DNA from: Paucibacter aquatile
Lineage (GTDB): Bacteria; Pseudomonadota; Gammaproteobacteria; Burkholderiales; Burkholderiaceae_C
Reading direction: 5' to 3'
DNA: 64,000 nucleotides
NCBI RefSeq assembly: GCF_002885975.1
Contig: NZ_POSP01000003.1
Coordinates: 2,046,001 to 2,110,000 of the forward strand
The translations under genes and the position numbers were made by a program. A model generated the notes under the pieces. It saw nothing but the letters and a program-made list of their open reading frames with translations, was not told where the DNA came from and made no database searches. Below, in pieces: positions 35,021 to 43,217 of the stretch (position 1 is the stretch's first letter; each line of letters starts with the position of its first letter).

Positions 35021-35617
35021 ATGCCTCCCTTAGTCTCCGCTGTTCTTTCGTCGCTAGATAAAGGCTGGGCAACATTGATTGCCGCTGCTTTAGCGGCCGC
35101 AATATCGATCTTGAGTCTGATCGTTTCAGTGCTCTCCTCGCGCGCTCAAGCACGGCTTGCGTCACGGCTGACTGACTCCACGAATATCAGCAAGGAAGCG
35201 AGGGAGTACAAGCTAAAGCAACTCACCTCTTTCTACGACCCCGTCTATACCTTGCTCTCCGCCAATAAAGCCATTTTTGAGAGGATCGGCCCGACGTCGG
35301 CCGCTCGAATCAACGGTCTGTTCAACGACGAAGAGACTGCTGAAGTTTGGCGTAAGCTGTCTGAGGAGGTAGTTGTTCCAAACAACCTGCGAATCTGCGA
35401 GATCATCCAGGGACAGCTGCACTATCTGACACCCAGCGACGACGAATCGATTTACCTTGAGTTTTTGACCCACGCCCACGCGTACAAGGTATTCAAGCAA
35501 GAGGCCTATGAAGCATACAGACTCTTCCCCTTTCCGAAGTCCGTATACGACGTAGTGAAGCAATCCCGCGCCGAGCTTAAGTCGAGCCTAACGCGAGTCT
35601 ATTCTCAGAGAAAGTAG
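35021..35617 (+). CDS. Membrane-anchored protein of unknown function
   Basis: A 198-residue protein. One strongly hydrophobic segment (LIAAALAAAISILSLIVSVL, about residues 18-38) is followed by a soluble helical region with YKLKQLTSFYDPVYTLLSANKAIFERI, of the kind seen in small membrane proteins within defence islands. Base composition is clearly lower in G+C than the genes to its left, suggesting acquisition. A GTTAGGC precedes it by 8 bp and a complementary GCCTAAC lies near its 3' end. Its gene neighbours are also accessory. Family unknown. Confidence 0.72.
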   Translation: MPPLVSAVLSSLDKGWATLIAAALAAAISILSLIVSVLSSRAQARLASRLTDSTNISKEAREYKLKQLTSFYDPVYTLLSANKAIFERIGPTSAARINGLFNDEETAEVWRKLSEEVVVPNNLRICEIIQGQLHYLTPSDDESIYLEFLTHAHAYKVFKQEAYEAYRLFPFPKSVYDVVKQSRAELKSSLTRVYSQRK

Positions 35618-35624
35618 AAGTTGT

Positions 35625-35939
35625 ATGGCGTTATTCAATGCACTCATGCGTTTCAAGACTGAAGGTCGACTTCGCTCCTTCGACATGCATGACGACAAGA
35701 AGGCAACTATCCGAACCGCTGCTGGCGGGACGGCCTTGGTATACATGTCAACCGACTACATCGTCGGAGAGGCCGAAGTCAGGGAGGCCGCCGACACCCC
35801 TGCTGCAAAATTCTTGCTCTACAACAACTGGGACAAAGTTGGCGAAGCGGCAAGGCGCGAGGCGAACCGCCTCGGAATTGAAGTTCATAGCTTTGGTTCC
35901 TTTGGCCATCGAATCGATGAGCTTGGCACTGGACATTGA
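35625..35939 (+). CDS. Small protein of unknown function
   Basis: A 104-residue alpha/beta protein beginning 8 bp after the membrane protein gene. Its C-terminal half carries the distinctive string KFLLYNNWDKVGEAARREA and LGIEVHSFGSFGHR, which looks like conserved active-site-style sequence, but I cannot name the family. The gene overlaps the following nucleotidyltransferase gene by 23 bp, so the two are probably expressed together. Lower GC than flanking DNA. Confidence 0.65.
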   Translation: MALFNALMRFKTEGRLRSFDMHDDKKATIRTAAGGTALVYMSTDYIVGEAEVREAADTPAAKFLLYNNWDKVGEAARREANRLGIEVHSFGSFGHRIDELGTGH

Positions 35940-36246
35940 CCGCGTGATTGCGTGGCTTGCCAGCGCCCTTCAGGCTCCGCAAATCACTGACGCTTGGGTG
36001 TACGGTTCATATGCCCAGGGCGTGCCAACAGCAAATGATGTCGACGTTCTCGTCTGTTACCGCAGCGGCTGGGCGGCTGGCGCAGCAACGTGGAGACGTG
36101 AAGTAGAGGCCCTCTTCGCCCTCGAGTTCACTATCCCACTGCATGCGATATTTTTGTCAGCAGATGAAATCAAGAACGAGTCGAGTTTCATCAAAATGCT
36201 TCTCGCGAATTCACATCAAGTCCCCATAGCCAATCTAGGAACCTAG
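35917..36246 (+). CDS. Minimal nucleotidyltransferase-fold protein
   Basis: A 109-residue protein with the pol-beta nucleotidyltransferase signature VYGSYAQGVPTANDVDVLV: the GS motif followed by the D-x-D metal-binding pair. Length and motif fit MNT-type minimal nucleotidyltransferases, which often pair with toxins or modify small molecules. The ATG at 35917 overlaps the previous gene; no good Shine-Dalgarno sequence is visible, consistent with coupling. It sits next to a small unknown protein, not an obvious HEPN partner. Possibly the antitoxin or modifier of its neighbour (inference). Confidence 0.75.
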   Translation: MSLALDIDRVIAWLASALQAPQITDAWVYGSYAQGVPTANDVDVLVCYRSGWAAGAATWRREVEALFALEFTIPLHAIFLSADEIKNESSFIKMLLANSHQVPIANLGT

Positions 36247-36280
36247 CCAGAAGCCTGCGGCCTAGCGAAAAGCCTGCAAG
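36242..36280. repeat. Two-copy imperfect 19-20 bp direct repeat
   Basis: Units of CCTAGC...AAGCCTGC lie head to tail, starting within the stop codon of the nucleotidyltransferase gene. They lie directly before the first REP-like inverted repeat. Probably part of the same accessory boundary. Confidence 0.55.
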
Positions 36281-36287
36281 TTACCCT

Positions 36288-36349
36288 GGGGTCAAGTCTT
36301 TAATCGTTGGTCCAACCCTTCTGCTGTTAACGATTTAAGACCTAACCCC
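36288..36349. repeat. REP-like inverted repeat with GGGGTCAAGTCTT core
   Basis: GGGGTCAAGTCTTTAATCG (36288-36306) and the imperfect inverted copy at 36331-36349 pair at 16 of 19 positions around a 24-nt centre. The core matches other copies at 37447, 38858 and 39821 in this window. It is of the type that accompanies REP-associated tyrosine transposases. Confidence 0.75.
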
Positions 36350-36422
36350 GCGTTGCCTATGACCCCGCGTTGTCTTACCTTCACATTCCCTGCCTCAAAC
36401 CCAGCCTCAATTGCCTGCCTGT

Positions 36423-37415
36423 ATGAATAAACGCTTTCAAGTGTTTGTCAGCTCTACCTATGCTGATCTTCGTGAGGAACGCAGTCGCGTTATCCAAACT
36501 TTGATGGAGATGGACTGCATTCCTTCTGGAATGGAGTTGTTTCCAGCCGCCGACGAAGATCAGTTCGAGTTCATCAAGAAGGTAATCGACGATTGCGACT
36601 ACTACCTCTTGATCATCGGCGGTCGATATGGCTCGACGACTGCTGAAGGTGTTAGCTACACGGAGAAGGAGTACGAGTACGCGATCACCAAGGGCTTGAA
36701 GGTCATTGCTCTTTTGCATCAAGAGCCTGACAGCATTCCCGTCGGCAAGACTGACAAGGACGCAGAGCTGAGCAAACGACTTGAGGAGTTCCGCGAAAAG
36801 GTTCAACAGGGCCGGCTCGTCAAGTACTGGCGAACAGCCGAAGAGCTACCTGGCATCGTCTCTCTCAGCTTGTCGAAGACCATAAAGACTTACCCATCCG
36901 CAGGTTGGGTTCGCGGTAACGCAGCAGCTTCCACTGAAGTGCTAGAAGAGATCAACGAACTCCGCAAGAAGAACGCCGACTTACAGGCTGCACTCAGTTC
37001 AGTCGCAATGCAACCATCGCAAACCATCCAGAACATTGCGGGTCTTGACGTCATTTTCGGTCTATCGGGGACGTACCAAATGCGGTACGACGGCCAGTAC
37101 TTCGATTGGTCATCAAAACTGACTTTCGGTCAGATGTTCGCTCTCATCGGCCCGCACCTCATAGAGCATCCGAGCGATAGACTTGTGCGAATTGAGTTGG
37201 CAAAGTCAATTCTTGGTCTCCAAGGCAAAAAGCCTTACGACACCAAGATTGAAGATCAGGCGTTTCAGACCTTCAAGATCCAGCTACAAGCGTTGGGGCT
37301 CATCGATCTGAGATACACCAGCACAGTCAAGGGTGGCATGGCATTGTTCTGGTCGTTGACCAATAAGGGGACGCAGACAATGGTGCAACTACGTGCGGTG
37401 CGCAAGGACGGCTAA
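36423..37415 (+). CDS. DUF4062-domain protein
   Basis: A 330-residue protein. Residues 1-80 form the DUF4062 domain: FQVFVSSTYADLREERS, then MELFPAADEDQF and the YYLLIIGGRYGS strand, a Rossmann-like, TIR-related fold. SYTEKEYEYA follows, as in TIR-like effectors. The middle is helical with a coiled-coil-like EINELRKKNADLQAAL segment. The last 110 residues look like a winged-helix or sensory domain ending FWSLTNKGTQTM. DUF4062 proteins occur in defence and NLR-like loci, where they can act as sensor-effectors; the exact role here is unknown. Lower GC than the core genome. REP copies lie on both sides. Confidence 0.8.
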   Translation: MNKRFQVFVSSTYADLREERSRVIQTLMEMDCIPSGMELFPAADEDQFEFIKKVIDDCDYYLLIIGGRYGSTTAEGVSYTEKEYEYAITKGLKVIALLHQEPDSIPVGKTDKDAELSKRLEEFREKVQQGRLVKYWRTAEELPGIVSLSLSKTIKTYPSAGWVRGNAAASTEVLEEINELRKKNADLQAALSSVAMQPSQTIQNIAGLDVIFGLSGTYQMRYDGQYFDWSSKLTFGQMFALIGPHLIEHPSDRLVRIELAKSILGLQGKKPYDTKIEDQAFQTFKIQLQALGLIDLRYTSTVKGGMALFWSLTNKGTQTMVQLRAVRKDG

Positions 37416-37446
37416 CCGTTCATTCGAGCCGATACCTTTCGGCACC

Positions 37447-37516
37447 AGGGTCAGGTCTTAAACTGAGAGCGCACATGAGGGTCAAGCGCGCATGAGCAAG
37501 GCCTGATGGTCAGGCC
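37447..37516. repeat. REP-like element with hairpin
   Basis: AGGGTCAGGTCTTAAACTG begins at 37447, a second partial core GGGTCAAGCGCG lies at 37478, and GGCCTGA-TGG-TCAGGCC at 37500-37516 is a perfect hairpin. Together they form a REP-type cluster between the DUF4062 gene and the convergent XRE gene. The hairpin may also end transcription. Confidence 0.65.
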
Positions 37517-37529
37517 CTAAAACTACTCA

Positions 37530-38330
37530 TCAAGCCGCGGCCTCCAGCACCGCACGGGTTTTGGCGTCGGCCGGGAAGACATGCTCCACCCGCAGCGAGG
37601 CCAGCGTGATGTCTTGCGGCGTGCCGAAGGTGGAGAACATGCTGAAGAAGGCGAGCTCGCCGTGGACGGTGGCGAAGCGGGTGGTCAAGACCGGGGCCAG
37701 TTGGCGCGTCCAGGGCGCCAGCGTTTGGCCGCCCAGGCGCGCTTGAAACTGCGCCGCCAACTGCTCCACACGGGCTTGCAACTCGGGCACGACCGAGGCG
37801 TCGTCGCGCAGATGGGCCAGCATGGCGGGGGCCACTTCGTCCAGATTGCTGATGTGGCGGCTCATGCCTTCGGGGTGCAGCAGCAGGTCCAGCATATTGA
37901 GGCTCTGGCCCGGTGGCTGCTCGGCCAGCCAGGGCATCAGCGTCAGCGCCATCCAGCGGGCGCCTTGGTTCATTTGCAAGATGTTCCAGCCGGCGTCCAT
38001 CACCATGGCGGGCAGCGGGTCATGGGCCGCCAGCATCAGCGTCAGGGCCTCGCGCACCGGCGCCAGCACCGCCGCGCCCAACTCATTGCCGCTGTAGGCG
38101 GCGGCAAAGCCGGCTTGTTGCAAGGCGGTGTTGCGCAGGGCCAGCGGCGCTTGCAGCTCCTGCAACCAGGCCAGCAGCAGCTCACGGCTGGCCTGGGCCC
38201 GCCCGCTCTCGACAAAGCTCACATGGCGCTGGCTCACCCCCAGGCGCAAGGCCAGCTCCAGTTGACTGATGCGGCGCGCCTTGCGTGCGCTTTGCAGGGT
38301 TTCGCGAAGTGAGGGGCTGGCGGCGAGCAT
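37530..38330 (-). CDS. XRE-family regulator with MmyB-like ligand-binding domain
   Basis: A 266-residue protein. The helix-turn-helix covers residues about 12-65, with RRISQLELALRLGVSQRHVSFVESGR. The rest (about 90-266) is the MmyB-like domain usually bound to a small ligand, with MVMDAGWNILQMNQGA and LAFFSMFSTFGTPQDI. The ATG at 38330 gives the normal family start (MLAASPSLRETL). Divergent from a small membrane protein gene across a 170-bp region, so repression of that gene and itself is likely (inference). Confidence 0.9.
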   Translation of the reverse strand: MLAASPSLRETLQSARKARRISQLELALRLGVSQRHVSFVESGRAQASRELLLAWLQELQAPLALRNTALQQAGFAAAYSGNELGAAVLAPVREALTLMLAAHDPLPAMVMDAGWNILQMNQGARWMALTLMPWLAEQPPGQSLNMLDLLLHPEGMSRHISNLDEVAPAMLAHLRDDASVVPELQARVEQLAAQFQARLGGQTLAPWTRQLAPVLTTRFATVHGELAFFSMFSTFGTPQDITLASLRVEHVFPADAKTRAVLEAAA

Positions 38331-38500
38331 GAGCGGATTCCACCACAGCGCGGCCGCCTCTTTTCTTCTGCTCTCTTCTCTTATCAATGACCTGCGAGGT
38401 AATTGCGGCGCTGGTGCGCGGCTCGGACACTGGCCTTGTTCTTCTTACTCATTCAACTTCTGACTGCAAGCAAGCAAGCAAGAAAGGAAGAAAACAAGCC

Positions 38501-38800
38501 ATGAACAAGCCCGTGTTGATCGTCGTGCTGCTGCTCTTCAGCGCCTTGAGCGCCTACGCCGTGCAGCATGCCGGCGGGGTCCTGGAGTTGGTGCAGGTGC
38601 TGCTGCGCATCCCCGAGGGTTGGCAGGTGATGGCCGATCTGATCATCGTCATGGCCTTGCTCTTGGTCTTCATGCGCCGCGACGCGCAGGCCCAGGGGCG
38701 GCCGTTCTGGCCCTGGGCGATCTTCTCGCTGGTGGTGGGCTCCTTCGGGCCTTTGCTCTACTTCATCACCGCGCGCCGTAGCCGCGAGCGTGGGGTTTGA
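38501..38800 (+). CDS. Small DUF2834-like membrane protein
   Basis: A 99-residue protein with three hydrophobic segments (about residues 4-20, 45-57 and 68-91). ADLIIVMALLLVFMRRDA followed by a Trp/Pro-rich stretch, WPWAIFSLVVGSFGP, and a basic tail resembles DUF2834. It has a good AAAGGAAG upstream. Divergent from the MmyB-type regulator. Function unknown. Confidence 0.8.
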   Translation: MNKPVLIVVLLLFSALSAYAVQHAGGVLELVQVLLRIPEGWQVMADLIIVMALLLVFMRRDAQAQGRPFWPWAIFSLVVGSFGPLLYFITARRSRERGV

Positions 38801-38857
38801 GGGTCAAGCTTTCATTCAGTTTGAAGCCGCCAAGATCCTTGCCTGAGCGAGCTCCCC

Positions 38858-38955
38858 GCAAGACCTGACCCTTGCGCATCGAATTCCCCTGCGCCGGGTA
38901 TCAAGTCACTGCACGCGGCGACCGGCGTCAGCCCATCTTTGACCCCGACGAGCTT
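38858..38955 (+). pseudogene. Truncated REP-associated tyrosine transposase (RAYT) remnant with adjacent REP
   Basis: The inverted REP core GCAAGACCTGACCCTTGCGC (38858-38877) runs straight into a TTG-initiated frame whose first 28 residues read LRIEFPCAGYQVTARGDRRQP followed by IFDPDEL. This matches the conserved start of REP-associated IS200-like transposases (R-I-E-F-P-G-A-x-Y-H-V-T-x-R-G). Catalytic HUH and Tyr motifs are missing, and unrelated sequence follows. It is evidence that the transposase which spreads these repeats once sat here. Confidence 0.65.
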
Positions 38956-38992
38956 GTGAGCCCGCGCCGTGCTCGCTGGGTATCATGCTTCG

Positions 38993-39796
38993 ATGATGCC
39001 GCTCCGCTCAGTTCTGCTGCTGCTGATGTGCCTGGTCGCTTGGGCGCAGCACAGCAGCGCGAAGGAACCGGTGCTGCGCGCCTGTGGGCACCCGGCCGCG
39101 CCACCCATGAGCTGGGATCAGGACGGCCAGCTGACCGGCGTTTGCGTGGCCGCAGCGCGGCGGGCCTTCGCTGCGGTGGGGCTGACGCTCCAGGTGGAGC
39201 CACCCATGCCTTGGGCGCGTTGCCTGCGGATGGTCGAAACCGGTGAGGTTGACGTCAATCTGTGCGGATTCGTGAACGACAAGCGGCTGGAGCACGCGGT
39301 GATGATGGAGCCTCCGGTCGGCCACAACGATGCGGTGCTCATCGTGCGCCGCGACAGCAGCTTGGTCTACAGATCCCGGGCTGACCTGAACGGGCTGCGC
39401 ATCGGCATGGGGCGCGGGGTCAGTTTCGGGGAAGAGTTCGACGCCTATCTGGCTCGGCATACTCAGTTCGATCTTGCGCTCAGCGAAGCGCACAACCTGC
39501 AGAAGCTCTTGCTGGGAAGGCTCGACGCCGTGGTCACCGCAAGGCACGCGGGCCAGCAACAGATTCGCGCCACAGGCTGCGAAGCTCAACTGCGATTGCT
39601 GCCTGGCAAGGTGGTTGGCGGCCCGCTGTTCATGCAGATGTCCAAGCGCTCCCAGCACCTGGGTGTGTTGCCAAAAGTGACGGCCTTCATGAAACAGCCG
39701 ACCCAGATCGAGTGGGTGCAAGGCCAGCAGACTCGCTTTGAAGCGATGTATGCCTCAATGAACCCGCCGGCACAGTCCAAACTTTGCAGCCGCTGA
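38993..39796 (+). CDS. Periplasmic solute-binding protein (SBP_bac_3 type)
   Basis: A 267-residue protein with a signal peptide ending SSAKE. The mature part has the bilobal amino-acid-type binding fold: RACGHPAAPPMSWDQDGQLTG, VEPPMPWARCLRMVETGEVD and the hinge-like DLNGLRIGMGRG. The start at 38993 gives MMPLRSVLLLLM. No permease or ATPase genes are adjacent, so it may feed a distant system or act in signalling. It lies between two REP-like elements. Confidence 0.82.
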   Translation: MMPLRSVLLLLMCLVAWAQHSSAKEPVLRACGHPAAPPMSWDQDGQLTGVCVAAARRAFAAVGLTLQVEPPMPWARCLRMVETGEVDVNLCGFVNDKRLEHAVMMEPPVGHNDAVLIVRRDSSLVYRSRADLNGLRIGMGRGVSFGEEFDAYLARHTQFDLALSEAHNLQKLLLGRLDAVVTARHAGQQQIRATGCEAQLRLLPGKVVGGPLFMQMSKRSQHLGVLPKVTAFMKQPTQIEWVQGQQTRFEAMYASMNPPAQSKLCSR

Positions 39797-39820
39797 GACC
39801 GTGGCAGCTCCCTGAAGCCT

Positions 39821-39844
39821 GAGGGTCAGGTCTTGAATCTGAAG
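39821..39844. repeat. REP-like motif
   Basis: GAGGGTCAGGTCTTGAATC starts at 39821, about 25 bp after the solute-binding protein gene and 20 bp before the end of uridine kinase. It is a further copy of the GGGTCAGGTCTT core seen at 36288, 37447 and 38858. Confidence 0.6.
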
Positions 39845-39864
39845 TCCCCAAGGCCTCAGTTCAT

Positions 39865-40506
39865 TCACCCCCGCCCCATCTCCTGCAACAAGCTCCTCAC
39901 CTTGGTGGTGATGATGTCCACCGCCGGGCCGTTGGCGCCGTGGGGCAGGATGACGTCGGCGTTGCGCTTGGTGGGCTCGATGAACTGCTTGTGCATGGGG
40001 CGCACGGTGTCCATGTACTGGGTCACCACCGACTCGGTGCTGCGGCCCCGCTCCGAGATATCGCGCTGCAGCCGGCGGATGAAGCGCACGTCCGAGGCGG
40101 TGTCGACGTAGATCTTCAGCGACATCATGTTGCGCAGCTTGGTGTCGTACAGGGCAAACAGGCCCTCGACCACGATCACCGGCGCAGGCGCCACGGTGAT
40201 GGTGTCGCTGGAGCGGTTGTCGGCCGCGAAGTCATACACCGGCATGGCGATGGCCTCGCCCTTGCGCAGGGCGGCCAGGTGCTGGGTCATCAGCGGCCAG
40301 TCGAAGGCATCCGGGTGGTCGTAGTTCTGCTTGCGCCGGTCTTCCGGCGGCATGTGCGATTGGTCGCGGTAGTAATCGTCCTGCATCACCACCGCCACGT
40401 TCTCCGGCCCGATGGCAGCCACCACCTGGCGAGTCACCGTCGATTTGCCGCTGCCGCTGCCGCCTGCGACACCGATGACGAAAGGTTTGTGGGTAGTTTT
40501 GGGCAT
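39865..40506 (-). CDS. udk: Uridine kinase
   Basis: A 213-residue P-loop kinase that phosphorylates uridine and cytidine in pyrimidine salvage. Walker A lies at residues 12-23 (GVAGGSGSGKST). The nucleoside-binding YDHPDAFDWPLM and the RRLQRDISERGRS lid segment are canonical for Udk. The ATG at 40506 gives the family start. REP-like sequence lies just beyond its 3' end. Confidence 0.95.
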   Translation of the reverse strand: MPKTTHKPFVIGVAGGSGSGKSTVTRQVVAAIGPENVAVVMQDDYYRDQSHMPPEDRRKQNYDHPDAFDWPLMTQHLAALRKGEAIAMPVYDFAADNRSSDTITVAPAPVIVVEGLFALYDTKLRNMMSLKIYVDTASDVRFIRRLQRDISERGRSTESVVTQYMDTVRPMHKQFIEPTKRNADVILPHGANGPAVDIITTKVRSLLQEMGRG

Positions 40507-40868
40507 GAGGGGGTACTGCAGGAGAGGATGGAAGGAAAAGAGACGGGGCTCGGCTTTGCAGCGGGCAAGCGAGCATGCGAGGCGGGGAATGCTCGATTTT
40601 AAGAGGGGCGAGGCCGAGCGCCTTGTTTCGGCCAGAAGCGGCGCCCGCCACCGTGGCGCCCTGCCCGCCCTGCCCGCCCGTGCAAGCCGAGCCGCCGCTC
40701 GCCGCGCCCATTCAGCCATTTGCCGCAGCTGGGCGCCAACGGGCCACCCGAATCGCTAGCATGCCGCCGCGCGCTGGCTTTGATGGAGCCAGGCGCTGAA
40801 GCTGGTCGAGCCCTCGGGCGCCGCGTTTCTCTCCCCTTCTCATTCCCTTTGCCTTTCTGCCAAGCCCC
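40507..40868. other. Intergenic region between udk and an unknown secreted-protein gene
   Basis: No supported gene. CGAGCAT and ATGCTCG (40570-40595) can pair around a 12-nt loop and are followed by ATTTT on the plus strand. Otherwise it is divergent promoter sequence for the two flanking genes. Confidence 0.5.
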
Positions 40869-42194
40869 ATGCGATCGAGCTTCCGCCCTTGCAGCACCGC
40901 CGTTTCTGCCACGTACAACAAGCCCGCCACATGGCGCCCCATGCACTGGGCCTGGCGGGCCACAGGCGCAGCCATCTGCATGGCCGCTCTGACGGGGGCG
41001 GCCCTGGCCTCAACAAGCGCGGAGCCTGCCGCCCCTCCTGCATCGACATCGACATCGGCATCGGCATCGGCATCGGCCGAGCCCGCGGCATCCTCCGCCT
41101 CAGCGTCTGAGTTCACCCCGCCAGCGCCACCGCAGCCCCTGCCCACCATGGCCCCCGTCGCCGTGCAGGGCCAGAGCACAGCGGCGCGGGATGCCAAGAC
41201 CCTGAGCCATCTGCTCAAGGCCGAGCAGATCTTTCTGGCCGAGCGGGCCCTGGCGCCCGAGGGTGTGCTGCGTTTCAAGGTGTTCGGGCGCAAGGAGGCG
41301 GAGGCCTCGCGGCTGGTGGATCTGGTGCTGCTGGCGCCGCAGGGCGCGCTGCCGATTGCGCTGGAGGCCGACGGCCGCTTTGCGCTGGACGAGGCCTGGC
41401 GGACGCTGGAGCCGGGCACCGAGCTGCACAGCCGCCTGCGTGATGGCAAGGTCACCTGGCGGGCCGATGTTCGGACGCCAGGTAGCACGCCGCAGTTGCG
41501 CCGCCTGGGCGATTTGCGCTTGCAATGCCGAGCCAGCTTCTTCAGCGGCATGGCCCGCACGGCCGGGCCGGGCGGCTTGTTCATCCACCTGCTCAAGCCA
41601 CTGCTCAATGGTTGCGACAGCAGCCGCTTTGGCTGGAGCAGCTTTGCCGATGCGCCGGTGTTCGGCATCCGGCTCAAGCACGGCCAGCGGGTGCAGCAGC
41701 TCAGCCAAATGGCGCTGGGCGGCATGGGCCATCTGGAAGGCCTGAGCCTGCCCGTGTTCGACTGGAGCTACAGCTTGCGACACCAGCTCTACCGCCTGCC
41801 CCTGGGCGACAGTGCCTGGCCCGACGACACCCAGGTGGAGTTTGAAAGCATCGACAAGGACGCCGCCACCGCGCCCCTCGACCCGGCCCTGCTGCAAGCT
41901 CCCGGCCCCTTGCCCGAAGTGGCCCGCAGCCTGCAGGCTGGCGAGCTGAGCCTGTGGGACGAGATCAAGGCCCGGCTGGGCAAGGACCAGGGGATGATGC
42001 GTTATGACAGCGGCCTGCGGGTGGTGCTCTACACGCAGGGTCGCTGGCCCGCAGCCGATGCCAGCACCAGCCCCACGCCGGAGCTGGAGCTGGTGCTGCT
42101 GTTCGACGCGCAAGACCGCTTGCTCAAATGGAGCCTGCGCGCCATGGGCGAGCAGCGCCTGGCGGAAGCCGCAGCGGCACCCTGGTCGCGCTGA
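40869..42194 (+). CDS. Secreted protein of unknown function with low-complexity N terminus
   Basis: A 441-residue protein. A basic start and a hydrophobic segment (ATGAAICMAALTGAALA) precede a Ser/Thr/Ala/Pro-rich low-complexity stretch (about residues 50-95), encoded in part by a GACATC/GGCATC hexamer array. The remaining 330 residues are a globular alpha/beta part with LSHLLKAEQIFLAERALAPEG, LEPGTELHSRLRDG and WDEIKARLGKDQGMMRYD. No family recognised. A hairpin lies 47 bp after the stop codon. Location is periplasmic or surface. Confidence 0.75.
   Translation: MRSSFRPCSTAVSATYNKPATWRPMHWAWRATGAAICMAALTGAALASTSAEPAAPPASTSTSASASASAEPAASSASASEFTPPAPPQPLPTMAPVAVQGQSTAARDAKTLSHLLKAEQIFLAERALAPEGVLRFKVFGRKEAEASRLVDLVLLAPQGALPIALEADGRFALDEAWRTLEPGTELHSRLRDGKVTWRADVRTPGSTPQLRRLGDLRLQCRASFFSGMARTAGPGGLFIHLLKPLLNGCDSSRFGWSSFADAPVFGIRLKHGQRVQQLSQMALGGMGHLEGLSLPVFDWSYSLRHQLYRLPLGDSAWPDDTQVEFESIDKDAATAPLDPALLQAPGPLPEVARSLQAGELSLWDEIKARLGKDQGMMRYDSGLRVVLYTQGRWPAADASTSPTPELELVLLFDAQDRLLKWSLRAMGEQRLAEAAAAPWSR
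41042..41078 (+). repeat. Hexanucleotide microsatellite within a secreted-protein gene
   Basis: About six copies of GACATC or GGCATC (read in phase) encode alternating Thr/Ala and Ser residues. The array lies just after the signal region. Copy-number change would alter the linker by two residues per unit without a frameshift. Confidence 0.75.
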
Positions 42195-42240
42195 GACCGC
42201 TCGGCGGAAGGGATGCAACTCCATCATCCTCCGCAGACTC

Positions 42241-42263
42241 GCCGAACTCGGTGTGAGTTCGGC
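42241..42263. terminator. 9-bp hairpin between convergent genes
   Basis: GCCGAACTC and GAGTTCGGC form a perfect 9-bp stem with a 5-nt loop, 47 bp after the unknown secreted-protein gene and before the end of the leftward solute-binding protein gene. No clear T-run. Probably a terminator. Confidence 0.55.
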
Positions 42264-42440
42264 AGCCATTCCGGCCTCGCGGATGCATCGATGAAGTCCC
42301 TCGGGTATTGAATCGCCGGTCTTGCCCAAGCTCCCCGACAGAGGCGATCGCCAACTTCAGCACCCGAGCGAGACAAGGCGCGCCAATGGTTGCCGGCTCT
42401 TGGCCCTGGCTTGTCGCGCCGCTCGGTCTTGCGGACCGGC

Positions 42441-43217
42441 TCAGCGCGCGGCCCGTCGCGTTGGCGTCTGCAGGTACTGCTCCCGCAAGGTCTTGAGCTC
42501 ACCGCTGGCTTGCATCGCGACAAAGGCCTCTTCGAAACGACTGAACAGACCGTCGTCCACCTTGAGGTTGAACGCGAAATAGCAGCCAAGGCCCTTGTGC
42601 AACACATGCACCTGCACCAGCTGACTGGGATCGTAGCCGGCCCTCGCGGCCTGAAATGCGTAGGGCAGCGTCAGGCCGGCAATCATGTCCAGGTGGCCGA
42701 CGTAGAGCATCTTGGCCGAGGTCTCACTGCCCGGGGTGTTGTAGATGCTGCGCTCTGTCACACCCGCTTCCCTGAGCAATTTGCCGGCCGGCGAACCGCG
42801 CACCGCACCGATACGAAGAACCTGCCCGTCCGGAGTGGACGGCGTGAAGCTGCGTCCGCTGCTGGCCAAAGCAAGCACGGCGATCTCGCAGTCATCAATC
42901 GGGCCCACCCAACGATAGAGCTTCTCTCGTGCAGGGGCGCGAACGGTGACATAGAGCATGCTGTTGGGAACCCCCTGAACGGTGATCTGCGCGCGAGCCC
43001 AGGGCTGAATGGCGCGCTGAATTCGCAAGCCGCTGCGCTTGACGATGCGATCCAAAACCTCGTTGGCCAGGCCGAGGTAGCGGCCGTCCTCCAGGTACGA
43101 GAAAGGCGGGACGTCTTCGGTCACGCCCAAAAGATCACTGGCATGAACCGCCTGACCCGAACAGGCGAGTAGCACCGCACACAAACTGGCGCGCAGCCAG
43201 CGGTCGACTCGGGGCAT
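42441..43217 (-). CDS. Periplasmic solute-binding protein (SBP_bac_3 type)
   Basis: A 258-residue protein with a signal peptide (LCAVLLACSGQAVHA) and the bilobal amino-acid-type fold: LLGVTEDVPPFSYLEDGRYLG, RAIQPWARAQITVQG and the hinge LRIGAVRGSPAGKLL. GGAAG precedes the ATG at 43217. Like the protein at 38993 it has no adjacent transport partner. The two are only distantly similar to each other. Confidence 0.85.
   Translation of the reverse strand: MPRVDRWLRASLCAVLLACSGQAVHASDLLGVTEDVPPFSYLEDGRYLGLANEVLDRIVKRSGLRIQRAIQPWARAQITVQGVPNSMLYVTVRAPAREKLYRWVGPIDDCEIAVLALASSGRSFTPSTPDGQVLRIGAVRGSPAGKLLREAGVTERSIYNTPGSETSAKMLYVGHLDMIAGLTLPYAFQAARAGYDPSQLVQVHVLHKGLGCYFAFNLKVDDGLFSRFEEAFVAMQASGELKTLREQYLQTPTRRAAR

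Noticed and set aside
35625..36246. HEPN/MNT toxin-antitoxin pair
   Set aside because: The nucleotidyltransferase fits MNT, and the small partner has an R-x4-H string (RSFDMH), but it looks alpha/beta and not all-helical, so HEPN is not supported.
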